DNA from: Secundilactobacillus hailunensis
GTDB lineage: Bacteria > Bacillota > Bacilli > Lactobacillales > Lactobacillaceae
DNA: 64,000 nt
Assembly: GCF_005405185.1 (NCBI RefSeq)
Contig: NZ_BJDO01000001.1
Location: 76,279-140,278, forward strand
Reading direction: 5' to 3'
Of the stretch, positions 1 through 8,921 are shown in pieces. The first letter of the stretch is position 1. The number at the start of each line of letters is the position of its first letter. The notes under the pieces are model-generated. The model saw nothing but the letters and a program-made list of their open reading frames with translations. It had not been told where the DNA came from and ran no database searches. The translations under genes and the position numbers were made by a program.

Positions 1-1165
1 TCCGTTCCTGTTCCGTCATCGAGTAGATGACCGCCTTCACGTGTTCCAGATCTTTAGGATCCATTTTGGCATTGGCCAAAGCTGGGTTATTCGCCATTCC
101 AGGAATCATCTTCATGATCTGATCCATGGGCCCCATCTTTTGAATCTGCTGCATTTGATCCAAGAAATCGTTGAAATCAAACGAGTTTTCCCGCATCTTT
201 TCGGTTAATTCCTGCGCGTGCTTCTCATCAACGTCCTTTTGGGTCTTTTCAATCAGGGATAGCATATCCCCCATACCCAGGATTCGTGAAGCCATTCGGT
301 CGGGATGGAAGACGTCCAGATCAGACATCTTTTCACCTTCACCAACAAACTTGATTGGTTTGCCAGTTACCGCACGAATTGACAGTGCAGCACCACCACG
401 GGTATCACCGTCTAACTTGGTTAAAATGACCCCGGTGACATCGAGTTTCTCATCAAAACCCTTGGCAGTCGCCACGGCATTTTGACCAGTCATGGCATCC
501 ACGACCAGCATAATTTCATCAGGATGGGCTAACTCTTTGATCCGCGCCAGTTCGTCCATCAGCTGTTCGTCGATCTGCAGCCGACCAGCAGTATCAATAA
601 AGACGTAATCGTTATGGTCAGCTTCGGCTTTAGCCAGCCCTTGACGCACGATTTCCACTGGGTCAGTGTCCGTTCCCATTTCAAAGACGGGCACGTCGAT
701 CTGTTTACCAACGGTCACTAATTGGTCAATAGCGGCTGGCCGGTAAACATCAGCAGCAATCATTAACGGACGGGCCTTTTCTTCGGTTTTAAGCCGGTTA
801 GCTAATTTACCGACCGTGGTCGTTTTCCCAGCCCCTTGAAGCCCAGCCATCATAATAACGGTGGGAATCTTCGGTGACTTATTTAGTGGGACGGCCGTTT
901 CACCCATCGTTTTGGTTAATTCTTCGTCAACGATCTTAACGATTTGCTGGGCGGGGTTTAAACCTTCCAGTACCTTGGTACCGACTGCTCGGTCACGGAC
1001 CGTTTTAACGAAATCCTTCACCACGTCAAAGTTAACGTCGGCTTCTAGTAAAGCCAGTCGAATCTCACGCATGGTGTCGCGTAAGTCGCTTTCAGAAATT
1101 TTACCCTTGCCACGAAGTTTCTTCATGGCGTTTTGTAAACGCTCGGTTAGTCCTTCAAATGCCAT
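1..1165 (-). CDS. ffh: Signal recognition particle GTPase Ffh (3' end outside window)
   Basis: Ffh binds signal peptides as they leave the ribosome and, with SRP RNA, hands the ribosome to FtsY at the membrane. The visible 388 residues begin MAFEGLTERLQ (N domain). They contain the P-loop GLQGAGKTTT near residue 108, DTAGRLQ, the TKLDGD motif and the start of the methionine-rich M domain (MQQIQKMGPMDQIMKMIPGM). The gene runs off the left edge, so most of the M domain is missing here. It lies 18 nt after ylxM, as in most Firmicutes, and is probably co-transcribed with it. Family identity is certain from the GTPase motifs. Confidence 0.97.
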   Translation of the reverse strand, partial: MAFEGLTERLQNAMKKLRGKGKISESDLRDTMREIRLALLEADVNFDVVKDFVKTVRDRAVGTKVLEGLNPAQQIVKIVDEELTKTMGETAVPLNKSPKIPTVIMMAGLQGAGKTTTVGKLANRLKTEEKARPLMIAADVYRPAAIDQLVTVGKQIDVPVFEMGTDTDPVEIVRQGLAKAEADHNDYVFIDTAGRLQIDEQLMDELARIKELAHPDEIMLVVDAMTGQNAVATAKGFDEKLDVTGVILTKLDGDTRGGAALSIRAVTGKPIKFVGEGEKMSDLDVFHPDRMASRILGMGDMLSLIEKTQKDVDEKHAQELTEKMRENSFDFNDFLDQMQQIQKMGPMDQIMKMIPGMANNPALANAKMDPKDLEHVKAVIYSMTEQER

Positions 1166-1183
1166 TTGTTATGCACCTAACTT

Positions 1184-1525
1184 TCATTCTTCTTCAGCCG
1201 ATTCCAATTGGTGGACCAGCTGGTTAAGTTGTTGATCTTTTGGATAATGTTTTGCGACATAGCTCTGAATCTCGTCCGCTAGCTGATTGCGCTGAGTGAA
1301 CTCTGCCAGCAGATGGAGCTTTTTTTCATAGGTTTCCAGAATTTTTTCAGTCCGTCGAATATTATCATAGACTGCTTGACGGCTGACATTAAAATCCTCC
1401 GCAATTTCGCCTAGTGAATAATCATCGCCGTAATAGAGCTGCATGTAATCATTTTGCTTCTTAGTCAACAGCGGCTGATAAAAGGCAAACAGCGAGTTGA
1501 TCCGGTTATTTTTTTCAATCTCCAC
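1184..1525 (-). CDS. ylxM: YlxM-family HTH protein, SRP-associated
   Basis: A 113-residue protein of the YlxM/p13 family, which in streptococci modulates the SRP pathway. It has a sigma-70 region-4-like helix-turn-helix around residues 18-60 ([21 protein letters not shown], then the recognition helix [14 protein letters not shown]) and a coiled C-terminal tail. The GTG start has a strong site (GGAGGTG, 5-nt spacer). A terminator separates it from ftsY and an extended -10 promoter lies just upstream, so ylxM-ffh looks like its own unit. Identity rests on size, the HTH and position before ffh. Confidence 0.92.
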   Translation of the reverse strand: MEIEKNNRINSLFAFYQPLLTKKQNDYMQLYYGDDYSLGEIAEDFNVSRQAVYDNIRRTEKILETYEKKLHLLAEFTQRNQLADEIQSYVAKHYPKDQQLNQLVHQLESAEEE

Positions 1526-1571
1526 GTTGCCACCTCCATTCGCCTGCAGATAAGTTTAATCTAGCCTATTC

Positions 1572-1580
1572 ATTATACCA
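1572..1580 (-). promoter_or_regulatory. Extended -10 promoter for ylxM-ffh
   Basis: On the minus strand TGGTATAAT matches an extended -10 (TGnTATAAT) perfectly. No good -35 is visible, as expected for this class. It lies about 50 nt before the ylxM start and downstream of the ftsY terminator. Confidence 0.6.
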
Positions 1581-1616
1581 AATTCTAACTATTACGATAG
1601 GGTTTCCTTGGAAAAG

Positions 1617-1652
1617 TCAAAAAGTCGTTAAGTCCCGATAGACTAACGACCT
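1617..1652 (-). terminator. Terminator after ftsY
   Basis: The minus strand reads GTCGTTAGTC, a short loop, then GACTTAACGAC followed by TTTTTGACTTTT. The hairpin plus T-run is a typical Rho-independent terminator. It would end or reduce transcription from the smc-ftsY side before ylxM. Confidence 0.8.
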
Positions 1653-1657
1653 CTTGT

Positions 1658-3145
1658 CTATTTAACATCGATCAACCCTTTGAACAGGCCATAGACAAAT
1701 TCACTTGGTTCAAATGGCCGGAGATCATCCACTTGTTCACCTAAGCCCACGTACTTAACTGGTAAATGCAGCTCGTTTCTAATGGCCAAAACGATCCCGC
1801 CTCGCGCGGTCCCATCCAGTTTGGTCAGGACAATGCCGGAGACGTTGGTCGCTTCCTGAAACAGCTTGGCTTGGTTCAAGGCGTTTTGACCAGTAGTTGC
1901 GTCCAGCACCAGTAAGACTTCGTGAGGGGCATCCGGAATTTCGCGGGTGATCACGCGCTTCATCTTCTCCAATTCGTTCATCAAATTGGTTTTGTTCTGC
2001 AGCCGGCCAGCCGTATCCACAAATAAAATGTCGTAGTTTTCGCTCTTGGCTTTTTTGAGGGCGTCATAGACCACGGCAGACGGGTCACTTTGCTCTGGCT
2101 TTTTAACAATGTCCACGCCATCCCGCTGCGCCCAAACATTCAATTGCTCGATTGCACCGGCACGGAAGGTATCTGCTGCGGCTAACAGCACTTTTTTACC
2201 CTGCTGTTTGAACAGGTTGGCCATCTTACCGATCGTAGTGGTCTTCCCGACACCGTTAACGCCGACAAAAAGAATCACGGTTGGCCCCTCTTTAGCAAAG
2301 TTCAACCCATTATTTTCGTTGGTGCCAGCCTGATCGTAAAGTTCAATCAGTTTTTTAACCACCACGTTTTGAACGTCTTTAGACTTCTTCACGTTTTTAA
2401 GCTTCACTTCTTCACGCAGCTCATCGCTGATCTTCATGGCCATATCGTAGCCAACATCCGCGCCAATCAGCGTTTCTTCCAGATCATCGAAGAAGTTCTC
2501 ATCAACGGAACGGAAATTAGCCAGCAAATGATTCAACCGCTGACCAAACGTTAGCCGCGATTTTTCTAGACCTTTGTCGTAGCGCTCAGCATCGGTTGTT
2601 GCCGGCTGTTCGTCATCGCTAGATTCAGCATTGTTGGTTCCAGTATTGTCAGCAGCTAGTGTCGGTTGTTCGACGTCAGTTTCAGCTTGTTTTTTTTCTG
2701 GTTCAGCCGATTCCGCTTGCTGCGATTCAGGCTCCTGAGATTCAGATTTTTGTGACTCAGGTTCTTGATCAGTACTGGTTTCAGGTGTTTCAACTGTTTC
2801 TGTCTGCTGCTCGTCTTGATCAGCAGGCGTTGCTGACTCTGCTGGTTTTTCTGGAGTCGCTTCAGTCGCTTTAACCGTTTGTGGTTCTACTGGTGATTCA
2901 GCTTCATCAGACTGATTTTCATTAGTAGGTGTTTCAGCAATTTGAGCTGGCTTTTCCGCTGCTGGTACATCTGATATAGTGACAGTCTTAGCAGCCGATT
3001 CATCCGTTTTAGGCGTTTCTTTTACTGTTTCTGCTGTTTCTGTTGAATTGTCGGTTTTTGGTGTTTCCACTTTTGGTGCTTGTTCGTCAGTTTTTTTCGA
3101 CTTATCCTGCTTGGCACGGCGTTTGAAAAAATCAAATAATCCCAC
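1658..3145 (-). CDS. ftsY: SRP receptor GTPase FtsY
   Basis: FtsY is the membrane receptor that pairs with Ffh for co-translational targeting. The 495-residue protein has a basic amphipathic start (MGLFDFFKRRAK), then an unusually long acidic stretch of about 170 residues rich in E, P, Q, S and T. The NG domain follows, with P-loop GVNGVGKTTT, DTAGRLQNK, TKLDG and the C-terminal GLGEQVDDLRPF. It starts at GTG behind AAGGATGTGATC. It lies 21 nt after smc, the order rnc-smc-ftsY being conserved in Firmicutes. The acidic linker is repetitive and probably disordered. Confidence 0.97.
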   Translation of the reverse strand: MGLFDFFKRRAKQDKSKKTDEQAPKVETPKTDNSTETAETVKETPKTDESAAKTVTISDVPAAEKPAQIAETPTNENQSDEAESPVEPQTVKATEATPEKPAESATPADQDEQQTETVETPETSTDQEPESQKSESQEPESQQAESAEPEKKQAETDVEQPTLAADNTGTNNAESSDDEQPATTDAERYDKGLEKSRLTFGQRLNHLLANFRSVDENFFDDLEETLIGADVGYDMAMKISDELREEVKLKNVKKSKDVQNVVVKKLIELYDQAGTNENNGLNFAKEGPTVILFVGVNGVGKTTTIGKMANLFKQQGKKVLLAAADTFRAGAIEQLNVWAQRDGVDIVKKPEQSDPSAVVYDALKKAKSENYDILFVDTAGRLQNKTNLMNELEKMKRVITREIPDAPHEVLLVLDATTGQNALNQAKLFQEATNVSGIVLTKLDGTARGGIVLAIRNELHLPVKYVGLGEQVDDLRPFEPSEFVYGLFKGLIDVK

Positions 3146-3166
3146 AAGATCACATCCTTTATCACA

Positions 3167-6100
3167 TTATTTTGAGGCTGGTACTTGATCTAGATCTACG
3201 GAAACCAGTTTAGACACACCGGATTCCTGCATCGTGATGCCGTATAGACGATCAGCTTGAACCATGGTTTCCTTCCGGTGAGTGATCACAATAAACTGTG
3301 TATCATCGTTAAAATTATTCAAGAAACTTGCAAATCGAGCGGTATTAGCTGGATCCAAAGCCGCTTCTGCCTCATCCAGCACGCAAAATGGCGCTGGCTG
3401 AACTTGCAAAACCGCAAACAAAAGCGTAATGGCCGTTAATGCCCGCTCACCGCCAGAGAGCAGCCGCATATTTTGCAGGCGTTTGCCAGGTGGTTCAGCC
3501 ATGATTTCAATGCCGGTCGTCAGTAAGTTCTTGGGTTCGGTCAAAACTAGCTTGGCTTCACCGCCACCAAACATTTTAATAAAGGTTTCCTGAAACTTCT
3601 GATTTAAGACTTTAAACGTTGTATCAAAGCGTTCGATCACTTGCTGATCCATTTCAGTCATCGTTTCTAACAAATTATCTTTTGAGGCGCTGAGATCTTC
3701 TTTTTGCTGGGTCAAAAAATCATAACGAGTCTTGACTTGGTCATACTGATCAATGCTGCCAACGTTCACGTCTCCTAAATCAGCCAAGCCGCGCTTAAGT
3801 AGCTTCAACTTTTCTTGGATCTTAGCCAATGGTAACGCCACTTGATGCTGCCTGGCAAAGGCCAAACTCACGTGGTAAGTTTCGGCCAGTGTTGTTTGGT
3901 GCTGATCGACTTGCGAACTGAGCTGTGAACAAGCCACGTCTAATTTCTGGACTGCTAACTGTTCGTTATTTAGCGTGGCCGTCGCCAATTGGTTGGATCG
4001 TTCCAAAGTGGCCTGCTGGTCATTTGCAGTACCCAGGTCCAAATTCAGCTGTTTTAAAGTGGCCTGCAAATGTTGCTCCTTGTCAGTCAGCTGCTTCAAA
4101 GTGGCTTCGTGCGTCTGAGTCGACTCGCCAGTCTGAGACTGGGCCGCGTTCAGCGTATCAATGCGTTGCTGCAGCGTCTCAATCTCATCTTTCAGCGTCT
4201 TGACACGCTGGGCTTGTTCCGTGGTCTCTTTACTTAGTTGTTTGGCTTGCACCGACTTGGTAGTCACGACTGCCCGCTGATCTTGATACTGCGTACTCAG
4301 TTGCTGAACCGATTCACTGCGTTGATCCTGCTGCTGTTTTAGCGTCGCCATTTGGGCTTTTAACGCTGCTAGTTTTTGTTCAGCAGTCGCTGTGTCTTGC
4401 TGGTTATGTTTTAACTGACCAGCAAAATCTTCACCATCCTGGTCAAGGCCCCACTGCGCTTGGTGAGTCGCAATTTGTTTTTTAATTGAGGCCACGCGAT
4501 CCGACAGTAATTTAACCTGATTTTCGGCTTGCTGACGCGTTGCGTTTAACACATTGAGCTGGTCTTGATAATCACTGGGATCCGCTTTTTCTTGGACAGC
4601 TTTCAGCTGCTTTAATTCGGTCTGTTTAGCTGCCAGTTGACTGGTCATTTGCGTAATGTTGGCCTGCAACTTAGTCAGTTCTTGTCTCTGACTCAAAATG
4701 CCATGGTGTTCGTGTTTATCCTTACCGCCAGACATGGCCCCGCTAGTCGAGATCACTTCCCCAGCTAGTGTAATGATGCGATAACGGTGGTGAATCAGGT
4801 TAGCTAAAGCCACGGCATGGTCTAAATCAGCCGCAAAAATCACGTTACCCAGTAAATGATCCACAACTGGTTTTAACTGTGTCTCGCTGACCTGCACTAA
4901 ATCTGCAGCCACGCCTAAGAACCCAGGCGCCTGCTGACATTTGGCTAACACATTCTCGGCCACGTAAGTGATCTTCAGTTTATTCAGTGGCAAAAAGGTG
5001 CTACGGCCAAGCTGATGTTTGGTCAAATACCTAATCGCCGCCTTACCAGCCGTTTCATCGCTGACCACCACGTGTTGCTGCTGAGCCCCAATGGCCGCTT
5101 CAACCGCCTTGGTGTACTTTGCTGGCACATTTAAGATCTCCGCTACGGGACCGATGATGCCAGTCAGCTGGCCAGCAGCTTTTAACACCGCTTTAGTTCC
5201 TTGATAAAAGCCGGTGTAATTTTGCGCTAATTCCTGCAGACTTTTCAAGCGGGCCTTAGCCTGCTGGCTGATCTCCAGAGCAGACAGCCACTGCTCATTT
5301 AACTGATCAATTTGCTGCTGCCGTTTTTGGTGCTGTTCTTTAAGCTGCTGACAATTAGCTTGCAGGTCGTCAAATTGCTGCTGCTGTGTCTGCAATTGCT
5401 GCTTAGCTGTGTTTAATTTAGCCTCCTGCTGGGACCGCTCAGTCTGCAATTCACGCAGTCGCTGATTGGCTTGCTCACTGGCAGAAGTTGCCCGTTGCTG
5501 ATTCTTTTCTAAAAACTGTTTTTGATTATGCAGCGTCGTTAGCGTCTGTAGCTGATCAATGTAATCGTTTTGCAGTTGGTCAGCTTCATCCGCCAATTTT
5601 TGCTCATCCAAGGCCGCCAGCTGAGTCTTCAACTGACTAGCACTGCTACGATCAGTTTTCAAAGCTTGTTTTAACGTTTGCAACTGCATCTCAGTTGCCG
5701 TTAGTTTAGCCTGAACCTGTTTCAGGTTCGTTTGGGCAGCGTTAACCCGTGTACTTAACTCACTTAAGGTTTGCTGCTGGTGTTTTTGGCGTTCTGAATC
5801 AACCGCCTGCGCGCCAGCCATTTGCTGTCTGCGCGACGTGATATCCAGTAACTGCTGGTTAGTGTCGTCCTTTTGCTTGGTGAGTGACTGTGTGGCTTGA
5901 CGGGCCTGCTCTAACTGCGCAGAGTTGTCGGCCAGCTGTTTTTTAGTGTCCGTTACTCGTGACTGCTTTTCCTTTAGTTCAGCTCGTTGATCTTTCAAAC
6001 GTGTCTGTAAGTCATCACTCTCAAGAACAAGCCGCGTCTGGTCCAGTTCATCAAACTGCTTTTTTTGCGCTACGTATTCCTTAGCTAAACTAGCTTGCTG

Positions 6101-6718
6101 CGCTAGAGGTTCAATTTGACCCCCTAGTTCTGTCATGAGATCGTCGACCCGATCAATGTACCCCGCTGTTTGGTCCAGTTCGCGCTTGGCTTTTTCCTTA
6201 CCCAACCGGTACTTAGAGACGCCAATCAGTTCTTCAACGATAAACCGCCGTTCTTCGGGTTTACTGTTAAAAATCGCTTCCACGCGACCTTGTGAGATCA
6301 TTGAAAAGGCATTATCGCCAATCCCTGAGTCCATAAACAGGTTCAAAATATCTTTTAACCGGCAGTCTTGGCCGTTGAGCTGATAACTGCTGTCGCCATT
6401 GCGAAACAGTTTTCGAGTGACGTTGATTTCACTGTATTCTGACTTTAAATACTGGTCAGAATTATCCAAAACCATGGTGACGCGGGCCCGATTCAACGGC
6501 TTGCGCTTGGCAGAGCCATTAAAAATCACGTCTGGCATCCGGCTGCCACGCAGATTCTTGGCGGATTGTTCGCCCAGCACCCAGCGAATCGCTTCACTGA
6601 TATTGGATTTACCACTCCCATTGGGGCCCACGATGCCAGTAACGCCATCCTCAAATTCGATTTTGGTATCGTCCGCAAACGACTTGAAACCACTAATTTC
6701 TAGCGATTTTAGTTTCAT
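3167..6718 (-). CDS. smc: Chromosome condensation ATPase SMC
   Basis: SMC forms the condensin-like complex with ScpA and ScpB that extrudes DNA loops and helps segregate origins. At 1183 residues it is full length. It has the N-terminal Walker A GPNGSGKSN near residue 32, a long Q-rich coiled coil, a hinge around residues 510-670 containing GAMSGGKD, a second coiled coil, then the signature LSGGERAL and Walker B FCVLDEAEAALD near the C terminus. It is flanked by rnc (24 nt) and ftsY. scpAB are not in the window. Confidence 0.98.
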   Translation of the reverse strand: MKLKSLEISGFKSFADDTKIEFEDGVTGIVGPNGSGKSNISEAIRWVLGEQSAKNLRGSRMPDVIFNGSAKRKPLNRARVTMVLDNSDQYLKSEYSEINVTRKLFRNGDSSYQLNGQDCRLKDILNLFMDSGIGDNAFSMISQGRVEAIFNSKPEERRFIVEELIGVSKYRLGKEKAKRELDQTAGYIDRVDDLMTELGGQIEPLAQQASLAKEYVAQKKQFDELDQTRLVLESDDLQTRLKDQRAELKEKQSRVTDTKKQLADNSAQLEQARQATQSLTKQKDDTNQQLLDITSRRQQMAGAQAVDSERQKHQQQTLSELSTRVNAAQTNLKQVQAKLTATEMQLQTLKQALKTDRSSASQLKTQLAALDEQKLADEADQLQNDYIDQLQTLTTLHNQKQFLEKNQQRATSASEQANQRLRELQTERSQQEAKLNTAKQQLQTQQQQFDDLQANCQQLKEQHQKRQQQIDQLNEQWLSALEISQQAKARLKSLQELAQNYTGFYQGTKAVLKAAGQLTGIIGPVAEILNVPAKYTKAVEAAIGAQQQHVVVSDETAGKAAIRYLTKHQLGRSTFLPLNKLKITYVAENVLAKCQQAPGFLGVAADLVQVSETQLKPVVDHLLGNVIFAADLDHAVALANLIHHRYRIITLAGEVISTSGAMSGGKDKHEHHGILSQRQELTKLQANITQMTSQLAAKQTELKQLKAVQEKADPSDYQDQLNVLNATRQQAENQVKLLSDRVASIKKQIATHQAQWGLDQDGEDFAGQLKHNQQDTATAEQKLAALKAQMATLKQQQDQRSESVQQLSTQYQDQRAVVTTKSVQAKQLSKETTEQAQRVKTLKDEIETLQQRIDTLNAAQSQTGESTQTHEATLKQLTDKEQHLQATLKQLNLDLGTANDQQATLERSNQLATATLNNEQLAVQKLDVACSQLSSQVDQHQTTLAETYHVSLAFARQHQVALPLAKIQEKLKLLKRGLADLGDVNVGSIDQYDQVKTRYDFLTQQKEDLSASKDNLLETMTEMDQQVIERFDTTFKVLNQKFQETFIKMFGGGEAKLVLTEPKNLLTTGIEIMAEPPGKRLQNMRLLSGGERALTAITLLFAVLQVQPAPFCVLDEAEAALDPANTARFASFLNNFNDDTQFIVITHRKETMVQADRLYGITMQESGVSKLVSVDLDQVPASK

Positions 6719-6742
6719 AGCTGTTCCCCACTAACTTCAATA

Positions 6743-7447
6743 TTAGACTTCGTGATCCGGTTCAAGTTTAAACAAGGCCTGCTTGGCAGCACCCTGTTCC
6801 GCGTTCTTCTTGGAATGGCCAACGCCGACACCCAGTTCTTTACCGTCAATTTTGACGGCCACTTTAAAGGCCCGGTCATTATCCGGTCCATTTTCAGACA
6901 GTAATTCGTAATCGATTACCGCAGGACCGTTCTTTTGCGCAACTTCCTGCAGTTCCGTCTTGTGGTCAAAGAATTCATCAAACCGACCCTCATCAAGTTT
7001 TGGAAAAATGACCTGGTCAGAAAATTTACGGACTGGTTCCACTCCTTGATCAAGGTATAAAGCGCCAATAAAGGATTCAAAAATATCGCAAAGTAATGAA
7101 TCCCGTTCCCGAGCGTGCGCCTTCTCTTCACCCTTGCCTAACCGGATGTACTGGTCAAAGTGGCATTCCCGAGCGAAGCTGGCAAAACTGTCTTCGTTGA
7201 CCATGGCTGCCCGCAGACGGGTCAAGCGGCCCTGCGGCATTTTGGTGTAACGCTTATAAATGTAGTCGGAAACAACTAACTGCATGACCGCGTCACCTAA
7301 AAATTCGATCCGTTCGTAAAACTTTAAATTCTGATTAGGATGTTCGTTGACGTAAGACGCCTGAGTAAATGCCTCGTCCAGCAAACTCTTATTTTTTATT
7401 ACAATATTAAAATTAGTTTTAAGTAACTCATCTAATCCCTTAATCAA
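6743..7447 (-). CDS. rnc: Ribonuclease III
   Basis: RNase III cleaves double-stranded RNA, including the 30S rRNA precursor. The 234-residue protein has the catalytic RNase III domain with signature YERIEFLGDAVMQLVVSDYIY near residue 45 and the second acidic site DIFESFIGALYLDQG. A double-stranded RNA-binding domain follows (residues about 160-230, ending SKKNAEQGAAKQALFKL). The start is TTG behind AAGGAGCG at 9 nt. It follows acpP and precedes smc, the standard Firmicutes order. Confidence 0.97.
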   Translation of the reverse strand: MIKGLDELLKTNFNIVIKNKSLLDEAFTQASYVNEHPNQNLKFYERIEFLGDAVMQLVVSDYIYKRYTKMPQGRLTRLRAAMVNEDSFASFARECHFDQYIRLGKGEEKAHARERDSLLCDIFESFIGALYLDQGVEPVRKFSDQVIFPKLDEGRFDEFFDHKTELQEVAQKNGPAVIDYELLSENGPDNDRAFKVAVKIDGKELGVGVGHSKKNAEQGAAKQALFKLEPDHEV

Positions 7448-7483
7448 GATTCGTAACGCTCCTTTTTAATTTAATTTGATACA

Positions 7484-7529
7484 AGGAAAAAGGCTGTGAC
7501 AAAACAAATCGTTTCACCGCAACCTTTCC
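7484..7529 (-). terminator. Hairpin between acpP and rnc
   Basis: On the minus strand, AAAGGTTGCGGTGA pairs imperfectly, with G-U pairs, to TCACAGCCTTT and is followed by TTTCCTT. It looks like a partial terminator that would let acpP be made in excess over rnc. Strength cannot be judged by eye. Confidence 0.6.
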
Positions 7530-7547
7530 GTTTATTAATCGATACTG

Positions 7548-7796
7548 CTATTTCTTAGCACTGTTAGACGCAATGTAATCAACAGCTTCACCAACAGTGT
7601 TCAAGCTTTCGGCCGCATCGTCCGAAATCTCCGCACCAAAGGTATCTTCCAGTTCCAAAATAAATTCCACAAAATCAATGGAATCCGCATCAAGGTCGGT
7701 CTTAAAGTTTAAGTCTAACGTGATCTTGTCACGGTCAACTTCAAACCGGTCCGCAATGATGTCAGCTATTTTATTAAAAATTTCATCTTTAGACAT
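7548..7796 (-). CDS. acpP: Acyl carrier protein (plsX-linked copy)
   Basis: An 82-residue acidic acyl carrier protein that carries acyl chains on a phosphopantetheine arm. The attachment serine is in LDADSIDFVEF near residue 38. It lies downstream of recG-plsX rather than in the fatty acid synthesis operon, which has its own ACP (46967-47215). The position beside plsX suggests supply of acyl-ACP to phospholipid synthesis, but that is inference. Two ACP genes are common in lactobacilli. Confidence 0.95.
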   Translation of the reverse strand: MSKDEIFNKIADIIADRFEVDRDKITLDLNFKTDLDADSIDFVEFILELEDTFGAEISDDAAESLNTVGEAVDYIASNSAKK

Positions 7797-7867
7797 AATT
7801 TACCTCACCCTAATTTAGTTCAACAATCAGTTTAGCACAAACCATTCAGAAACGGTAGAACTACTGC

Positions 7868-8905
7868 TTACTTCTGCATGTCAGCCTTGGCCTGCGCCAT
7901 CTCTTCACTGTGGGCGTTAAAGTACTCGACCACGTTATCAACGGAATGGTTTTTAAGCATAGTCTGGATCTGACCGATCGTGTTGGCAATAGTTTCAGCC
8001 TTAGCTGAGCCATGGGTTTTAATGACCGGGGCCTTCACCCCCAGCAAAACGGCGCCACCATACTTTGAATAGTCCATTTTAGACTGAATATCTTTAAAGA
8101 CCGGTTTCAGCATGGCTGCTCCCAGCTTACTGGAGATTCCGCCAGCCATAATGCTGCTCTTGATCAATTTTAGCATGGACAGTGCAGTGCCTTCAGTGTT
8201 CTTAAGCACGGCGTTGCCAGTAAACCCATCCGTAACCACCACGTCAGCTGCTCCGTTTAAAAGTTCACGCGACTCCACGTTACCGATAAAGTTAAGGTCT
8301 TTGGCAGTCGCCAAAACTTCATGAACGGCCTTGTGGACCATATCGCCCTTATCCGCTTCGGTCCCGTTATTGAGCAGGCCAATGCGAGGATTTTTAACGC
8401 CCATGACGGTCTGGGCATAATACTTGCCTAAAATAGCGTACTGGTACAAATTAAACGGTTTAGAATCGGCGTTAGCACCTACGTCCAGCATCAAAAACTG
8501 ATTCTGATCTGGATTATTCAACACGGGTAGTGTCGTAGTCAATCCGGGACGGTCGATCCCTTTGATCCGGCCAATGATCAGCAGACCGGCTGCTAACAAA
8601 GCCCCGGTATTTCCTGCTGAAAAGAAGGCGTCATCCTTCCCATCACGAACCGCCTGCGCAGCCAGCACGATACTGGACTGCTTTTTACGCCGAATGGCAC
8701 GGACGGGTTCGTCTTCCATCGCAATCACTTCATCCGCCTGAACGAGATTGATATGATCCGCGTTGTTCAAAAACGGTTTGACTTTGTCAGTTTGACCGTA
8801 GAGATCAAACTCAATTTCTGGATAGCGGTCACGGGCAAGTTCAATCCCCGCAACAACTTCTTTAGGGGCGTAATCACCGCCCATTGCATCAACAGCAATT
8901 TTCAA
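7868..8905 (-). CDS. plsX: Phosphate acyltransferase PlsX
   Basis: PlsX converts acyl-ACP to acyl-phosphate, the donor for PlsY in the first step of phosphatidic acid synthesis. The 345-residue protein begins MKIAVDAMGGDYAPKEVV and contains the conserved SAGNTGALLAAG (near residue 96), LLNNGTEADKG and VVTDGFTGNAVLK motifs. The start codon is TTG, preceded by GAGG about 10 nt away. It lies 16 nt after recG and 71 nt before acpP. A soluble enzyme that associates with the membrane. Confidence 0.97.
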   Translation of the reverse strand: MKIAVDAMGGDYAPKEVVAGIELARDRYPEIEFDLYGQTDKVKPFLNNADHINLVQADEVIAMEDEPVRAIRRKKQSSIVLAAQAVRDGKDDAFFSAGNTGALLAAGLLIIGRIKGIDRPGLTTTLPVLNNPDQNQFLMLDVGANADSKPFNLYQYAILGKYYAQTVMGVKNPRIGLLNNGTEADKGDMVHKAVHEVLATAKDLNFIGNVESRELLNGAADVVVTDGFTGNAVLKNTEGTALSMLKLIKSSIMAGGISSKLGAAMLKPVFKDIQSKMDYSKYGGAVLLGVKAPVIKTHGSAKAETIANTIGQIQTMLKNHSVDNVVEYFNAHSEEMAQAKADMQK

Positions 8906-8921
8906 TGTTATTCATCCTCTC

